Origin: Sphingomonas sp.
GTDB lineage: Bacteria > Pseudomonadota > Alphaproteobacteria > Sphingomonadales > Sphingomonadaceae
Direction of reading: 5' to 3'
Length of the DNA stretch: 33,796 nt
Assembly (NCBI RefSeq): GCF_030145815.1
Contig: NZ_JAIXHL010000011.1
Coordinates: 126,562-160,357 of the forward strand
Below are positions 19,937-28,108 of the stretch, piece after piece. Each line of letters opens with the position of its first letter. Position 1 is the first letter of the stretch. Below the pieces are notes generated by a model. It worked only from the letters and a program-made list of their open reading frames with translations. It searched no databases and was not told the DNA's origin. Both the position numbers and the translations under genes were made by a program.

Positions 19937-21989
19937 CGTTCGCGCTCCTGCGATGCGTCGGCCGACGGTCGAGCTGGACGAGCGTGCCGTCCGGAACGCT
20001 ATCGTCGTCATGGGTGGCGACTATGCGGCGCAAGCTGTCGGCGGTCGTCCGATGGGCCTCGAGCCAGTTGTCGGCGCCGTATGTGCCGTCGGCGGATTCC
20101 GTCTCGGCGATTCCGATGATCTCTTCCGTCTGCCGCAGGTCGGCCTCGGCTCGGGCGCGGGAGGCGGGATCGCCCTTGAGGAAGCGGTGCTCGGTGCAGG
20201 ATGTGCATGAGCCGAACTCGGCGCAGGGCAGCGAGTCCCACGGATGCACGCAGAAGCCGAGGTCGGTGACGTGGGCGGTCGCCGTCGTAGTCGCGATGAA
20301 TTCTTCGCGTCTAACCGGATCGCGGATCGACATGACGTGATCGGCCACGGGGCCGATCGACTGGCCGCCGCGCAGTCGCTCCCGCAGAGCCTCAGCGCGG
20401 GCCATGGGCGTGACGTGCTGGTAGGCGGCGTTCTGCGAAGGCTGTCGACGGCCCATCCATCGCGCGATCTCCATCTCGGATACGGACCCTTCGGCTGCCA
20501 GGGTGTTGAGCAGGTGGCGGAACTGGTGGGAGTTCAGGCGCAGTGGCTCGCCGTTCTCGTCCAAGTAGCCCAGCCGCTCGAACACGGATGGCTGGCTGCC
20601 GTTGGCCTGGCTCACGAGATAGACCTGCACCATGGCGTCGGTGATCAGCTGGACGGTGCCGGCGATGCCACGGTTCTGCGATCGCTTCACGAACATGTAA
20701 GGGACGACGAACAGACAGTCGGCGACGTCGAGTGTGCCGACGAGGCCGTTCAGGACGTTTCCGTGGAATGATCGCTCGAATAGTCGCCGACGCAGGGAGC
20801 CAAGCGGGACCAGGATCGGCTTGCCGCGCGTGTTGACGCGGATCATTTCGAGCTCCTGCGCCACGGCGAACTGGCGTCCCGCGATCTGGGGCATCCGCAC
20901 GCTCAATCCGACCGCAGCGGCAACGTCTGCGGTGGTCAGAAGCGCGTCATCGGGCATGCCGTCCCATGGCTCGCCGAGAAGCGTCGATCCTGGATGGGCG
21001 CGCTGGTGGAGCGCCGTGGCGGCATACGGGGCCGTGATGCGAAGCAGATCGTCGACGGCGCGTCGCGCCAGATCGACCATGACGGTGGGGAGCCACTTGA
21101 TCTGGGCGACCTCATGGCCGCCCTTCTCCGGCCAGTAACGCAAGCCGACGTTGACTGCGGGCTTGCCGAAGCGGTCGACGAGCTGGTTGCCATCTTCGTC
21201 GAGGGAGGGTTCCTCCACCCAGGTGTTCCGCGGAAGGGTCAGCACCTCGTTGATCCGGAAGCCCCCGCAGACGAGCAGGTCGATGGCTCGCTGGAGGACG
21301 AGATCGCGGTCGTCGAGATCGTCGCGGGCCGAGACGTGGGCGATGGCGTCCAGCGTGGCGAGCGGGGGGAGCTTGGCGTGCCGGCGCTTCAGCGCCTTCT
21401 CGCCCACCCTATCGTGCTTGTGGTCGCGGCTGATCGGGTTGCGCCAGCCGATCGGCTGGCGGGTGAGGCCATGCCTGTCGATCTCGTCGGCGATGACCTT
21501 CAGCTTGCTGCCGATGTTTGCTGCGCCTTCTCCCATCAAGGCCGCCGCCTTGTTGGCCGCCCCGTCGAAGTCGCCGTGGACCAGCAGGGCGGGATCGCCG
21601 CCTCGGTCGCGGATCTCGGCGAACAGGAGGCGCGCAGCGGCGATGAGGGTCTGCGACTGGCCGACCGCATATAGCTGGCTGGATCGGGTGTTGTAGACGC
21701 AGACCATGGCCTTCACGAAGGACATGAACGGCTCGGGGAATTCGCCGGGATCAGCCGTGTTGGCGGAGCGGAGGCTGAATACCAGGCCTCCTTCGCTGGC
21801 CGCCGACGCGCGACTGCGTTTCGGGAACGGCCAGCGGATGGCGTTCCAGTCCGCGACGCCGATCGGATTCCGCGCCTTCGCGGTCGCGATGAAGTCGGTC
21901 ATGTTCGCCTGGGCCCTGCGTTCGCCATGAGTAGCGAAGGGGCGAACGACGTCACCGAGGCCATGGCGGGGAAACGGAATGGCTGTCAT
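19929..21989 (-). CDS. Large tyrosine recombinase, third of trio (C-type)
   Basis: 686 residues; the ATG at 21989 overlaps the TGA of the second recombinase (ATGA). Catalytic residues visible: R245 in CGGFRINEVLTL, probable K289 or K298 in YWPEKGGHEVAQIKW, H488-x-x-R491 in NSHQFRHLLNTLAAEG, W511 in ARWMGR and Tyr523 in AAYQHVTP. A long insertion separates box I from box II. The C-terminus has a cysteine cluster C580, C589, C595, C598 (FGSCTSCTEH), a likely zinc-binding module, then a helical tail. It is larger than typical phage integrases (about 350-400 residues), as are the third recombinases of trio elements. It appears complete and catalytically competent. Confidence 0.9.
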   Translation of the reverse strand: MTAIPFPRHGLGDVVRPFATHGERRAQANMTDFIATAKARNPIGVADWNAIRWPFPKRSRASAASEGGLVFSLRSANTADPGEFPEPFMSFVKAMVCVYNTRSSQLYAVGQSQTLIAAARLLFAEIRDRGGDPALLVHGDFDGAANKAAALMGEGAANIGSKLKVIADEIDRHGLTRQPIGWRNPISRDHKHDRVGEKALKRRHAKLPPLATLDAIAHVSARDDLDDRDLVLQRAIDLLVCGGFRINEVLTLPRNTWVEEPSLDEDGNQLVDRFGKPAVNVGLRYWPEKGGHEVAQIKWLPTVMVDLARRAVDDLLRITAPYAATALHQRAHPGSTLLGEPWDGMPDDALLTTADVAAAVGLSVRMPQIAGRQFAVAQELEMIRVNTRGKPILVPLGSLRRRLFERSFHGNVLNGLVGTLDVADCLFVVPYMFVKRSQNRGIAGTVQLITDAMVQVYLVSQANGSQPSVFERLGYLDENGEPLRLNSHQFRHLLNTLAAEGSVSEMEIARWMGRRQPSQNAAYQHVTPMARAEALRERLRGGQSIGPVADHVMSIRDPVRREEFIATTTATAHVTDLGFCVHPWDSLPCAEFGSCTSCTEHRFLKGDPASRARAEADLRQTEEIIGIAETESADGTYGADNWLEAHRTTADSLRRIVATHDDDSVPDGTLVQLDRRPTHRRSANDA

Positions 21990-23551
21990 GCGGCGTCCGT
22001 TTCGCGCTGCGAGCAGCGGATGACGACCTCGGCGACGGCGAGCATCGTGCGATCGTGGATCTGCGTCATCTTGGGATCGGCGCCACTCGCCAGCCGCTCG
22101 TCGCGCTGGCGTTCGAGTTCGTCGAAGACGGCTTCGTGCGGACCGTCGATCCACGCCTGGAAGTGCTTGCAGGTGTAGCAGGCGATGGGGGCGAAGAGCC
22201 CGCACAGGCTGAAGGACCCGCAGTATCCGACGGTCTCGAGCGACTTGAGGGTTGGGCTGTAGTGAGGGATCCGGCTCGCCCTGTCGGCGCCCCGCGTGGC
22301 CTGATCCTTGCCGCCGATCACGGTCCCCATGAAGGCTTGGGCGATCGGTGCCAGCGCGAGACCGAGAGCCTTGTCGAGTCGCTGAACGATGTCGGAACGC
22401 GTGTTGAAGTAGACCATGACGTGGCTGGTGTCGGTATGGTCCAGCGCATCCGCGACTTCCTGGGGAGACGCCCCGCCAGCGACGAGTCTGGTCGCGAACG
22501 TGTAGCGCAGGCGCCGCGGCGTCAACTGCAATGGGGAGCCGTCGCGGGAGCGGAGGTCGAGAACGCGAACGACGCGGAACAGCGTTTCGCGCAGATCGGT
22601 CGGGACCATCCTGAAGCGCTCGTCTTCGAACTCGGTCCCTATAAGCGCAGCCCGCTCGTCACGACGCAGGAGAGGACGTGCCGCAGTCGTTCCGTTCGTT
22701 GCGCTAGCCAGCGCGCGATTCTCGACGATCAGCTCCTGCAGCAGCGCTGCGATTTCGGGGATGAGCTTGCGCGTGCGGAACTGGTCTCTGGGCCCGGCAG
22801 TCCGCTTCTTGATGCGGGGAATGCGCAGCTCGTGGACGGTGGTTCCGTCCTGAAGGGAGGTGGAGACCAGGTCGGATTCGTCGAGCCAGATGAGGTTCTT
22901 GGGATTTGTGCCGAAGGCGATGAAAAGCCAGACGGCGACGCGGTCGCTAAGCGACAGGTCCGTTGCGCGATCACCGCGCAGAGCTTCTTGGAGAGCCTCG
23001 TATTCCACGCGCGTCAGCGGGCCTGCGGACGGGTCCTGGCGCATGACGGCGACGCCCTTGGCGACGTCACGGAACTCAATGCGGTCGAGTTCGGCTCCGA
23101 CGTCGGCGTCGAAGACAGACAGCCCGCCGTCCAGACACCACAGATACCAGCGGATGTAGGCGGAGAGGTATCCGCCCTGATGCTGTCCGGAGATGCCTTT
23201 CGCGACCTCTTCGCCGAACGCGGCGTAGGTTCGATAGCTGAGTGCGTCGTCGAACTGCAGGTCTCGCGAAATGGCGGTCGCCACATCGGGCGCGACCAGC
23301 TTCTTTAGATAGCTGAGCTGGCCTCGGGCGTAGTCAGCCGAATAGTTTGCGACGAGATGTCGGGCAAACCGGCGAAGCGCCGATCCTACAGGCCGTTCCA
23401 CGTCGTCGATCCAGGACACGTCGATCACATGCTGCTGGCTAAGCCGCCACCGCCTTGCCGAAGTATCGACGCGGTGGCCCGAGAACGAGACGATGAACGT
23501 CTCGTCCGCGCCGTTTAAGCGTTCGATGAAGTCGTGGGCGTGGGTTGGCAT
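21986..23551 (-). CDS. Tyrosine recombinase, second of trio (B-type)
   Basis: 521 residues. An N-terminal SAM-like core-binding region is followed by a catalytic domain with LTPRRLRYTFATRLVAGGAS (R346-x-x-R349) and ALDHTDTSHVMVYFN (H372, Tyr381). After it comes a cysteine motif GYCGSFSLC..CYTCKHFQAWIDGPHEAV (C444, C450, C458, C461). This tail is characteristic of the TnpB/GinB-type recombinases of trio elements. Odd points: the first catalytic arginine position reads FGTNPKN (213-219), with no Arg, and the box II histidine is replaced by R346. The active site is therefore incomplete by the usual RKHRHY scheme, although the Tyr is present. It lies 35 bases after the first recombinase; no strong ribosome-binding site is seen. 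Confidence 0.88.
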   Translation of the reverse strand: MPTHAHDFIERLNGADETFIVSFSGHRVDTSARRWRLSQQHVIDVSWIDDVERPVGSALRRFARHLVANYSADYARGQLSYLKKLVAPDVATAISRDLQFDDALSYRTYAAFGEEVAKGISGQHQGGYLSAYIRWYLWCLDGGLSVFDADVGAELDRIEFRDVAKGVAVMRQDPSAGPLTRVEYEALQEALRGDRATDLSLSDRVAVWLFIAFGTNPKNLIWLDESDLVSTSLQDGTTVHELRIPRIKKRTAGPRDQFRTRKLIPEIAALLQELIVENRALASATNGTTAARPLLRRDERAALIGTEFEDERFRMVPTDLRETLFRVVRVLDLRSRDGSPLQLTPRRLRYTFATRLVAGGASPQEVADALDHTDTSHVMVYFNTRSDIVQRLDKALGLALAPIAQAFMGTVIGGKDQATRGADRASRIPHYSPTLKSLETVGYCGSFSLCGLFAPIACYTCKHFQAWIDGPHEAVFDELERQRDERLASGADPKMTQIHDRTMLAVAEVVIRCSQRETDAA

Positions 23552-23586
23552 TGGCGTGCAGTTCGTATCCCGGGCTGAAGCAGTGA

Positions 23587-24759
23587 CTATTTCTTCTGCC
23601 CCATTCCCTCTTTCTGGATTCTTTCCATGCGCTTGGCGGCGCCGGCGCGGATGGACTTCTTCGAATACCGGTCCGGCATGGCTGACTGTTCAGACCAGCC
23701 CATCGCGTAGTTGCGCTCCTGCCGCGACACTGCCGGATCCGGTTTGTGGATCCTGTCGTCCTCGGTCCAGCGGTCGTTGGCGTCGTGCCGCAGCTGATGC
23801 TGGACGAGCCCCGCAAGTTCGGGATGCGCGGCGCGAAGCTGCTCGTAGAGCTGGCGTCCGCGTCGAAGGGTGAGCGGATCGCCGAGGCGGCTGACGAAGA
23901 TGAAGGGGTGCTTCCGCGCCGCCGGATATCTGTTCCGGTCGCCGCGTTCCGCCAGCCACGCCTCCAGCGCAGCAAGCGCTTCTCCCTCGATGGGAAGGGT
24001 TCGGCCATGCGTCTTCACGAGCGCGGGTTCCCTGCGAGTCTCGTCGACGTCGTCGGCGCGGCGATTAATGGTGATCGTGGCCGGCGTGGAGCGATCGTCG
24101 AAGTCGCTGCGCTTCAGGGAGAACTCCTCGCCCGAGCGGAAGCCGAAGGTGTAGGCGAGCAGCAGGATGGCGTGGTTGCGGACTTGAAGCGCCTTCTGGA
24201 ACGGGTTCTCCGGGTGTCCGGGCTGGATCACTTCGAGGAAGCGCAGGCGAACCGCCGGATCGAGGCCGAGCCGCTCGCTGGACTCTGATCCGCCCGTCGG
24301 GCGAGGACGATGCCGTCCCGCGCGTGCCTTGAAGGAGGCAAGCGCCGTTGTGATCATCTTCTGGTCGTCATCAGGCGCGTAACCCCGCAGCTCGCCGGCG
24401 CGGAATGCGACGAAGTCGAGGAAGGTGACGTAGCGATCGGCAGCCACGCTGCCGCTGATCCGGCCTTGTCCGTTGGCACGGGCGACGAAGCGGTTCGAGA
24501 AGAAGAGCAGCTCCTCGTCGTCCAGGAAGCGGCCGCTCCGGATCCGTTGTTCAAGATCGATGCCGAGGTCGCTCAGCAGGGTCAGCCCGACGCCTATGCC
24601 GGCCAGCTTGTTGCGGATTGTGCCGGAACTGGCGCCGGAGGGCCGGACTTCCACGATCATGAAGCGGGTGACGTCGGCGACGGGTAGGCCGGTTTGTTTG
24701 TCGGCGAGATGGAAGAGGCGTTCGCCATCTTCCATAACGACCTGCCGAATCTCGAACAT
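23587..24759 (-). CDS. Tyrosine recombinase, first of trio (A-type)
   Basis: 390 residues from ATG 24759 (MFEIRQVVMEDGER), preceded by GAGG; a TTG at 24771 is in frame but has no ribosome-binding site. Catalytic set visible: Arg208 in FGFRSGEEFSL, Lys249 in VKTHGR, H321-x-x-R324 in VQHQLRHDAND, W355 in MGWSEQ and Tyr365 in MPDRYSKK. The N-terminal half has the helical core-binding domain. It is the first gene of the operon, and its promoter must lie in the 143 bases between it and the end of dnaN, where related AACTTGACAC-type repeats cluster. It should act with the other two recombinases to integrate and excise the island. Confidence 0.9.
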   Translation of the reverse strand: MFEIRQVVMEDGERLFHLADKQTGLPVADVTRFMIVEVRPSGASSGTIRNKLAGIGVGLTLLSDLGIDLEQRIRSGRFLDDEELLFFSNRFVARANGQGRISGSVAADRYVTFLDFVAFRAGELRGYAPDDDQKMITTALASFKARAGRHRPRPTGGSESSERLGLDPAVRLRFLEVIQPGHPENPFQKALQVRNHAILLLAYTFGFRSGEEFSLKRSDFDDRSTPATITINRRADDVDETRREPALVKTHGRTLPIEGEALAALEAWLAERGDRNRYPAARKHPFIFVSRLGDPLTLRRGRQLYEQLRAAHPELAGLVQHQLRHDANDRWTEDDRIHKPDPAVSRQERNYAMGWSEQSAMPDRYSKKSIRAGAAKRMERIQKEGMGQKK

Positions 24760-24770
24760 ATCTGGCCTCA

Positions 24771-24883
24771 AACTTTACACTTCAATCTACTGCCGGATAT
24801 CGGAAACCTTAACTTGACACTTTAGCAGAAGTGTAAAGATGAAAAACCGTGTTAGATCAGTAGGTTGAAGCGCCAAACTTGAC
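24771..24883. repeat. Clustered AACTTKACAC-type repeats at the dnaN side of the island
   Basis: AACTTTACACTT (24771-24782) and AACTTGACACTT (24811-24822) are 11 of 12 identical and exactly 40 bases apart. AACTTGAC recurs at 24876-24883. CTTTACACTT also has its perfect reverse complement at 24829-24838. The cluster lies between the recombinase operon and dnaN and is the best candidate for the island's right end, recombinase-binding sites and operon promoter. Related motifs near the left end are at 15693-15701 (inverted) and 15755-15766. Confidence 0.55.
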
Positions 24884-24902
24884 GAACGCAACTTACTACC
24901 AC

Positions 24903-26006
24903 CTAGACGCGCATCGGCATCAGCACATAGAGCGCCGGCGACTTGTCATTTTCACGGATCAGCGTCGGCGCGGCGGCGTCGGCGAGGTGGACTTCGACCA
25001 GGTCGCTTTCGATCTGGCCGAGAATGTCCATCAGATAGCGCGAGTTGAACCCGATCTCGAACGGCTGCGCGGCATATTCGCCGGGGACGTCTTCGGCGGC
25101 AGTGCCATTGTCGGGGCTGGTGACCGACAGGGTGATGCGGTCGCGGTCGAGCGCCATCTTCACCGCGCGGGTTTTTTCGGTCGCGATGGTCGAGACGCGG
25201 TCGACGCCCTGCATGAAGCTGCGCGGGTCGATCTTGAGGATCTTGTCGTTCCCGGTCGGAATCACGCGGCTGTAATCGGGGAAGGTGCCGTCGATCAGCT
25301 TCGACGTCAGGATCGCGGCGCCAAGGTCGAAGCGGATCTTCGATCCCGACAGCGACACGCCGACCGATCCGTCGACCTCATCGAGCAGCTTGCGCAGTTC
25401 GGCCACGCACTTACGCGGCACGATGACGTCGGGCATTGCCTCGGCCCCTTCGGGGCGCTGCACGGTGACGCGGGCGAGGCGGTGGCCGTCGGTCGCCGCG
25501 GCCTTCAGCATGTCGTCGGCGACGTGCAGGAAGATGCCGTTGAGATAATAGCGCGTCTCTTCGGTCGAGATCGCGAAGCGGGTCTTGTCGATGATCTGCT
25601 TCAGCGTTTCTGCGGGCAGCTCGAACACGGTGGGCAGTTCACCCTCCGCAATCACCGGGAAATCGTCGCGCGGCAGGGTTCCGAGCTCGAACTTCGCGCG
25701 ACCGGCATTGACCTTGATCTTGCCCTCGGCCGCGGTCAGCTCGACCTGCGACCCTTCGGGCAGCTTGCGCGCGATGTCGAACAGCGTGTGCGCGGGCACG
25801 GTGATCGCGCCGGCCTGATCGACCGCCGCAGGCACGGTTTCGTCGATCTGCAGGTCGAGGTCCGTCGCCATCAGCCGCAGCGATCCGTCGAGCGATGCCT
25901 CGATCAGCACGTTGGACAGGATCGGGATGGTATTGCGCCGCTCGACCACCGACTGGACGTGGCTGAGGCCCCGAAGGAGCGTGGCGCGTTCGATCGTCGC
26001 TTTCAT
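24903..26006 (-). CDS. dnaN: DNA polymerase III beta subunit (sliding clamp)
   Basis: 367 residues, the normal length. It forms the dimeric ring that tethers polymerases to DNA. Family marks: the opening MKATIERATLLRGLSHVQSV and VVERRNTIPILSNVLIEA, TLPRDDFPVI, KLIDGTFPDYSRVIP, RAVKMAL, EIGFNSRYLMDIL and the C-terminal YVLMPMRV. Three clamp folds can be traced. It lies on the same strand as recF and gyrB, but the recombinase island starts right after its stop. A terminator-like hairpin at 26092-26121 belongs to the gene upstream. Confidence 0.97.
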   Translation of the reverse strand: MKATIERATLLRGLSHVQSVVERRNTIPILSNVLIEASLDGSLRLMATDLDLQIDETVPAAVDQAGAITVPAHTLFDIARKLPEGSQVELTAAEGKIKVNAGRAKFELGTLPRDDFPVIAEGELPTVFELPAETLKQIIDKTRFAISTEETRYYLNGIFLHVADDMLKAAATDGHRLARVTVQRPEGAEAMPDVIVPRKCVAELRKLLDEVDGSVGVSLSGSKIRFDLGAAILTSKLIDGTFPDYSRVIPTGNDKILKIDPRSFMQGVDRVSTIATEKTRAVKMALDRDRITLSVTSPDNGTAAEDVPGEYAAQPFEIGFNSRYLMDILGQIESDLVEVHLADAAAPTLIRENDKSPALYVLMPMRV

Positions 26007-26091
26007 GTGTATTCCAAACCCCCGGGCGGTCGCCCAAATTCAACAGACGGCGCGTGGATTGCCGTCGGAAGTTCAAGCTATCCTTAACGCG

Positions 26092-26121
26092 AAAAAGGGC
26101 CGGAGCAAGCGGCTCCGACCC
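26092..26121 (-). terminator. Intrinsic terminator of the outer-membrane protein gene
   Basis: On the minus strand GGGTCGGAGC pairs with GCTCCGGCCC (one G-T pair) around a 5-base loop, followed by TTTTT. It lies 33 bases past the stop of the 26154 gene and 86 bases before dnaN. Confidence 0.8.
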
Positions 26122-26153
26122 TTCGTCGTATTCATTTGTGGACAGGCGTGCGC

Positions 26154-26810
26154 TCAGAAGCGGAAGCCGACGCCCACTGCGATCTGGTGACGATCGGTGT
26201 CGATGTCGAAATCTTCCGTGATCGCACCGTTGCTATATTCGAAATTCGCGTTCGAATAGTTCGAGTAGCGATACTCGAGCTTGGCATAGCTGTTGGTGCC
26301 GATCGCCTGCTCGATGCCCGCGCCGATGCGCCAGCCGTCCAGCTCGAAATTGTCGCGCAGTTCGGTGGTGCCGTCGGTCGCGAGGACGTTCAGGCGGGCG
26401 TTGGTGTAGCCGCCCTTGGCATAGACCAGCGTGCTGGGCGAGGCGAGGACACCGGCGCGCAGACCGACATAGATGTCGCGGCCCGCACCGACTTCGCCGA
26501 AACCGAAGAAGTTCGGATCGGTCGACTGTGCCTCGACCTTGCCGGTCGAATCCGACAATTCGGCCTCGACGCCAACCACCGCGCCACCGACGCCGATGTC
26601 ATAGCCGAGTTCGACGCCGTACAGGAAACCGTCGACATTCTGGTCGTCGCCGTCGATGTCGCTGTCCTCGGTGCTGCCCGGACGGACGATGTCGTAACCG
26701 CCGATGACGCCGGCGCGGAAGCCGGTGAAGGTCGGATCGGTGTCCTGGGCGAAGGCCGGGGCGGCGATCATGGTCGATGCGGCCAGTGCGGCGGCAATTG
26801 CGATACGCAT
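26154..26810 (-). CDS. Outer-membrane beta-barrel protein
   Basis: 218 residues from ATG 26810 with AAGGAG upstream. The signal peptide MRIAIAAALAASTMIAAPAFA ends at AFA-QD. The mature protein has alternating beta strands (FRAGVIGGYDIVR, GVELGYDIGVGGAVVGVEAEL, DIYVGLRAGVL, LVYAKGGYTNARL, YAKLEYRYSNYSN) and ends HQIAVGVGFRF with a terminal Phe, as expected for BAM-dependent insertion. It probably forms an 8-strand OmpA/OmpW-type barrel. It is divergent from the histidine phosphatase gene, has its own terminator, and is a single-gene unit. Related in style to the barrel at 29479. Confidence 0.88.
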   Translation of the reverse strand: MRIAIAAALAASTMIAAPAFAQDTDPTFTGFRAGVIGGYDIVRPGSTEDSDIDGDDQNVDGFLYGVELGYDIGVGGAVVGVEAELSDSTGKVEAQSTDPNFFGFGEVGAGRDIYVGLRAGVLASPSTLVYAKGGYTNARLNVLATDGTTELRDNFELDGWRIGAGIEQAIGTNSYAKLEYRYSNYSNANFEYSNGAITEDFDIDTDRHQIAVGVGFRF

Positions 26811-26942
26811 ACTGAAACTCCTTAACTCAACCCGTGCTCGGGTCGGGGGCTCTAATGACGCTGCGCCGCACAAGTTGCATGAACGTTGGATAAACACGGA
26901 AAACCGTTGCTTTTGTGCCACAGGGCACCCATCCATGGGGCC

Positions 26943-27569
26943 ATGCGAAAGGGACGCGACTTCATCGCACGGCATGGCGAGACGGTGTTCAACGCCGCCC
27001 GGCGGCTGCAGGGCGATCATCTGCACACGCCGCTGACCCGCGCCGGGTTCGCGCAGGCGGATGAGATGGGACGCGCGCTCGCTGGCCTGCTTGGCTCAGC
27101 GCCGACCCTCACCCTATGGGCGTCGGACACCGGCAGGGCGTTGCAAACGCTGGCGGTGATCGCCGAACATCTCGCTCTCGACTGGCACAGCGCGCGGCAC
27201 GACCCGCGGCTGACGGAGATCGGCATGGGCAGCTGGGGCGGTCGCACATATGCCGAGCTGATGGCGGGGGATCTACCGGTCGTTGCCGCCACCGGCCTGC
27301 TCTATCCGGCGCCGGATGGCGAAACCTATCCTGAAATTGTAGAGCGCGTTTCGGCCTGGCTGGCAGACACCGAAAACGATCCGGGCGACCGACTGATCAT
27401 CATGCACGGCATTTCCAGTCGGGTGCTGCGCGGCGTGATGACCGGGTGCGACGTGCATCCCGAGTTTGCGACGCCGGTTGCGGGCGGGTTGCCGCAGGGA
27501 TCGATCGTCATGATCGAGCAGGGACGCGAGACGGTCGTGCATCTGGGCAGCGGACGGGCTCCGGCGTGA
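26943..27569 (+). CDS. Histidine phosphatase (phosphoglycerate mutase-like) family protein
   Basis: 208 residues from ATG 26943 (MRKGRDFIARHGETVFNAA). The RHGE motif at 10-13 carries the phospho-accepting histidine. LWASDTGRALQTLAVIAEHL supplies the phosphate-pocket arginine, and LIIMHGISSRVLRG the second catalytic histidine. It is a single-domain cytosolic phosphatase of unknown substrate. Its TGA overlaps the GTG of the next gene (GTGA), so the two are translationally coupled. An upstream ATG at 26886 would add a poor N-terminus. Confidence 0.88.
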   Translation: MRKGRDFIARHGETVFNAARRLQGDHLHTPLTRAGFAQADEMGRALAGLLGSAPTLTLWASDTGRALQTLAVIAEHLALDWHSARHDPRLTEIGMGSWGGRTYAELMAGDLPVVAATGLLYPAPDGETYPEIVERVSAWLADTENDPGDRLIIMHGISSRVLRGVMTGCDVHPEFATPVAGGLPQGSIVMIEQGRETVVHLGSGRAPA

Positions 27570-28030
27570 GCGCGCTGGTGCTGGCGATCGCATTCGCCGC
27601 CCAGGCGCAGGGCCGCGAATCGCTGGGCGTGTTCGACGCCTGGGGGGCGTTCCGCGATGCCGCCCCCGCGCGCTGCTATGCGATCGGGCAGCCTGTGCGC
27701 ACGCGGAGCGCCGCCTTTGCCAGCATTGCCAATTGGCCGCGATCGGGTGCGCGCGGACAGATCCATATCCGCCTCAGCCGCGCGCGCGATCCCCGGGCGA
27801 AGGTGACGCTCGCGATCGGCGAGCGGCGGTTCGAACTGATCGCCGGGGCGAGTGACGCCTGGGCCCCGGACGCCCGGACCGACCGCGCGATCGTCGCGGC
27901 CATCCGGTCCAGCCGTTCGATGAGCGTCGAAAGCGTCGCGCGCGGCGGCGGCGCGTTTGCCGATGTCTATGCGCTCAAGGGCGCGGCGACGGCGATCGAC
28001 GCAGCGGCGATGGGGTGCGCACGGCGGTAA
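27566..28030 (+). CDS. IalB-like periplasmic protein
   Basis: 154 residues from GTG 27566, overlapping the phosphatase stop. The N-terminus (VSALVLAIAFAAQAQG) is a signal peptide with cleavage after AQA. The mature part begins LGVFDAWGAFRD and has APARCYAIGQPV with one Cys, beta-rich central segments, a second Cys near the end (MGCARR) and RSSRSMSVESV. This pattern fits the invasion-associated locus B family, whose members have a W..F....C.A...P motif and a paired Cys. In sphingomonads the gene is often next to rlmN, as here. Function unknown; family call moderate. Confidence 0.68.
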   Translation: MSALVLAIAFAAQAQGRESLGVFDAWGAFRDAAPARCYAIGQPVRTRSAAFASIANWPRSGARGQIHIRLSRARDPRAKVTLAIGERRFELIAGASDAWAPDARTDRAIVAAIRSSRSMSVESVARGGGAFADVYALKGAATAIDAAAMGCARR

Positions 28031-28108
28031 GCGCGGCGTTCGGCCAGCTGCGCTGCTCCGCGCGTCACACGGCGGCGGGGCATGGAAATGTAACCCCACT
28101 TCGTCTAT

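Larger units (their letters stand above)
15690..24883. mobile_element. Recombinase-trio island with RecD-like helicase (ends approximate)
   Basis: Seven genes on one strand: three tyrosine recombinases, two coiled-coil proteins, a helicase and an unknown protein, tightly packed with ATGA or TTGA overlaps. The first four match the layout of trio elements: Tn554 tnpABC, RIT elements and the GInt ginABCD operon, in which three large recombinases plus a small protein mediate excision. The ends are not proven; related motifs (AACTTGACACTT type) occur near 15693-15701 and 15755-15766 on the left and at 24771-24883 on the right, against the 3' end of dnaN. No cargo genes other than this operon are present, so it may be a minimal element. 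Confidence 0.7.

Noticed and set aside
24879..26087. A 402-residue open frame antisense to dnaN
   Set aside because: Fully explained by dnaN on the other strand; composition is repetitive His/Asp/Arg.
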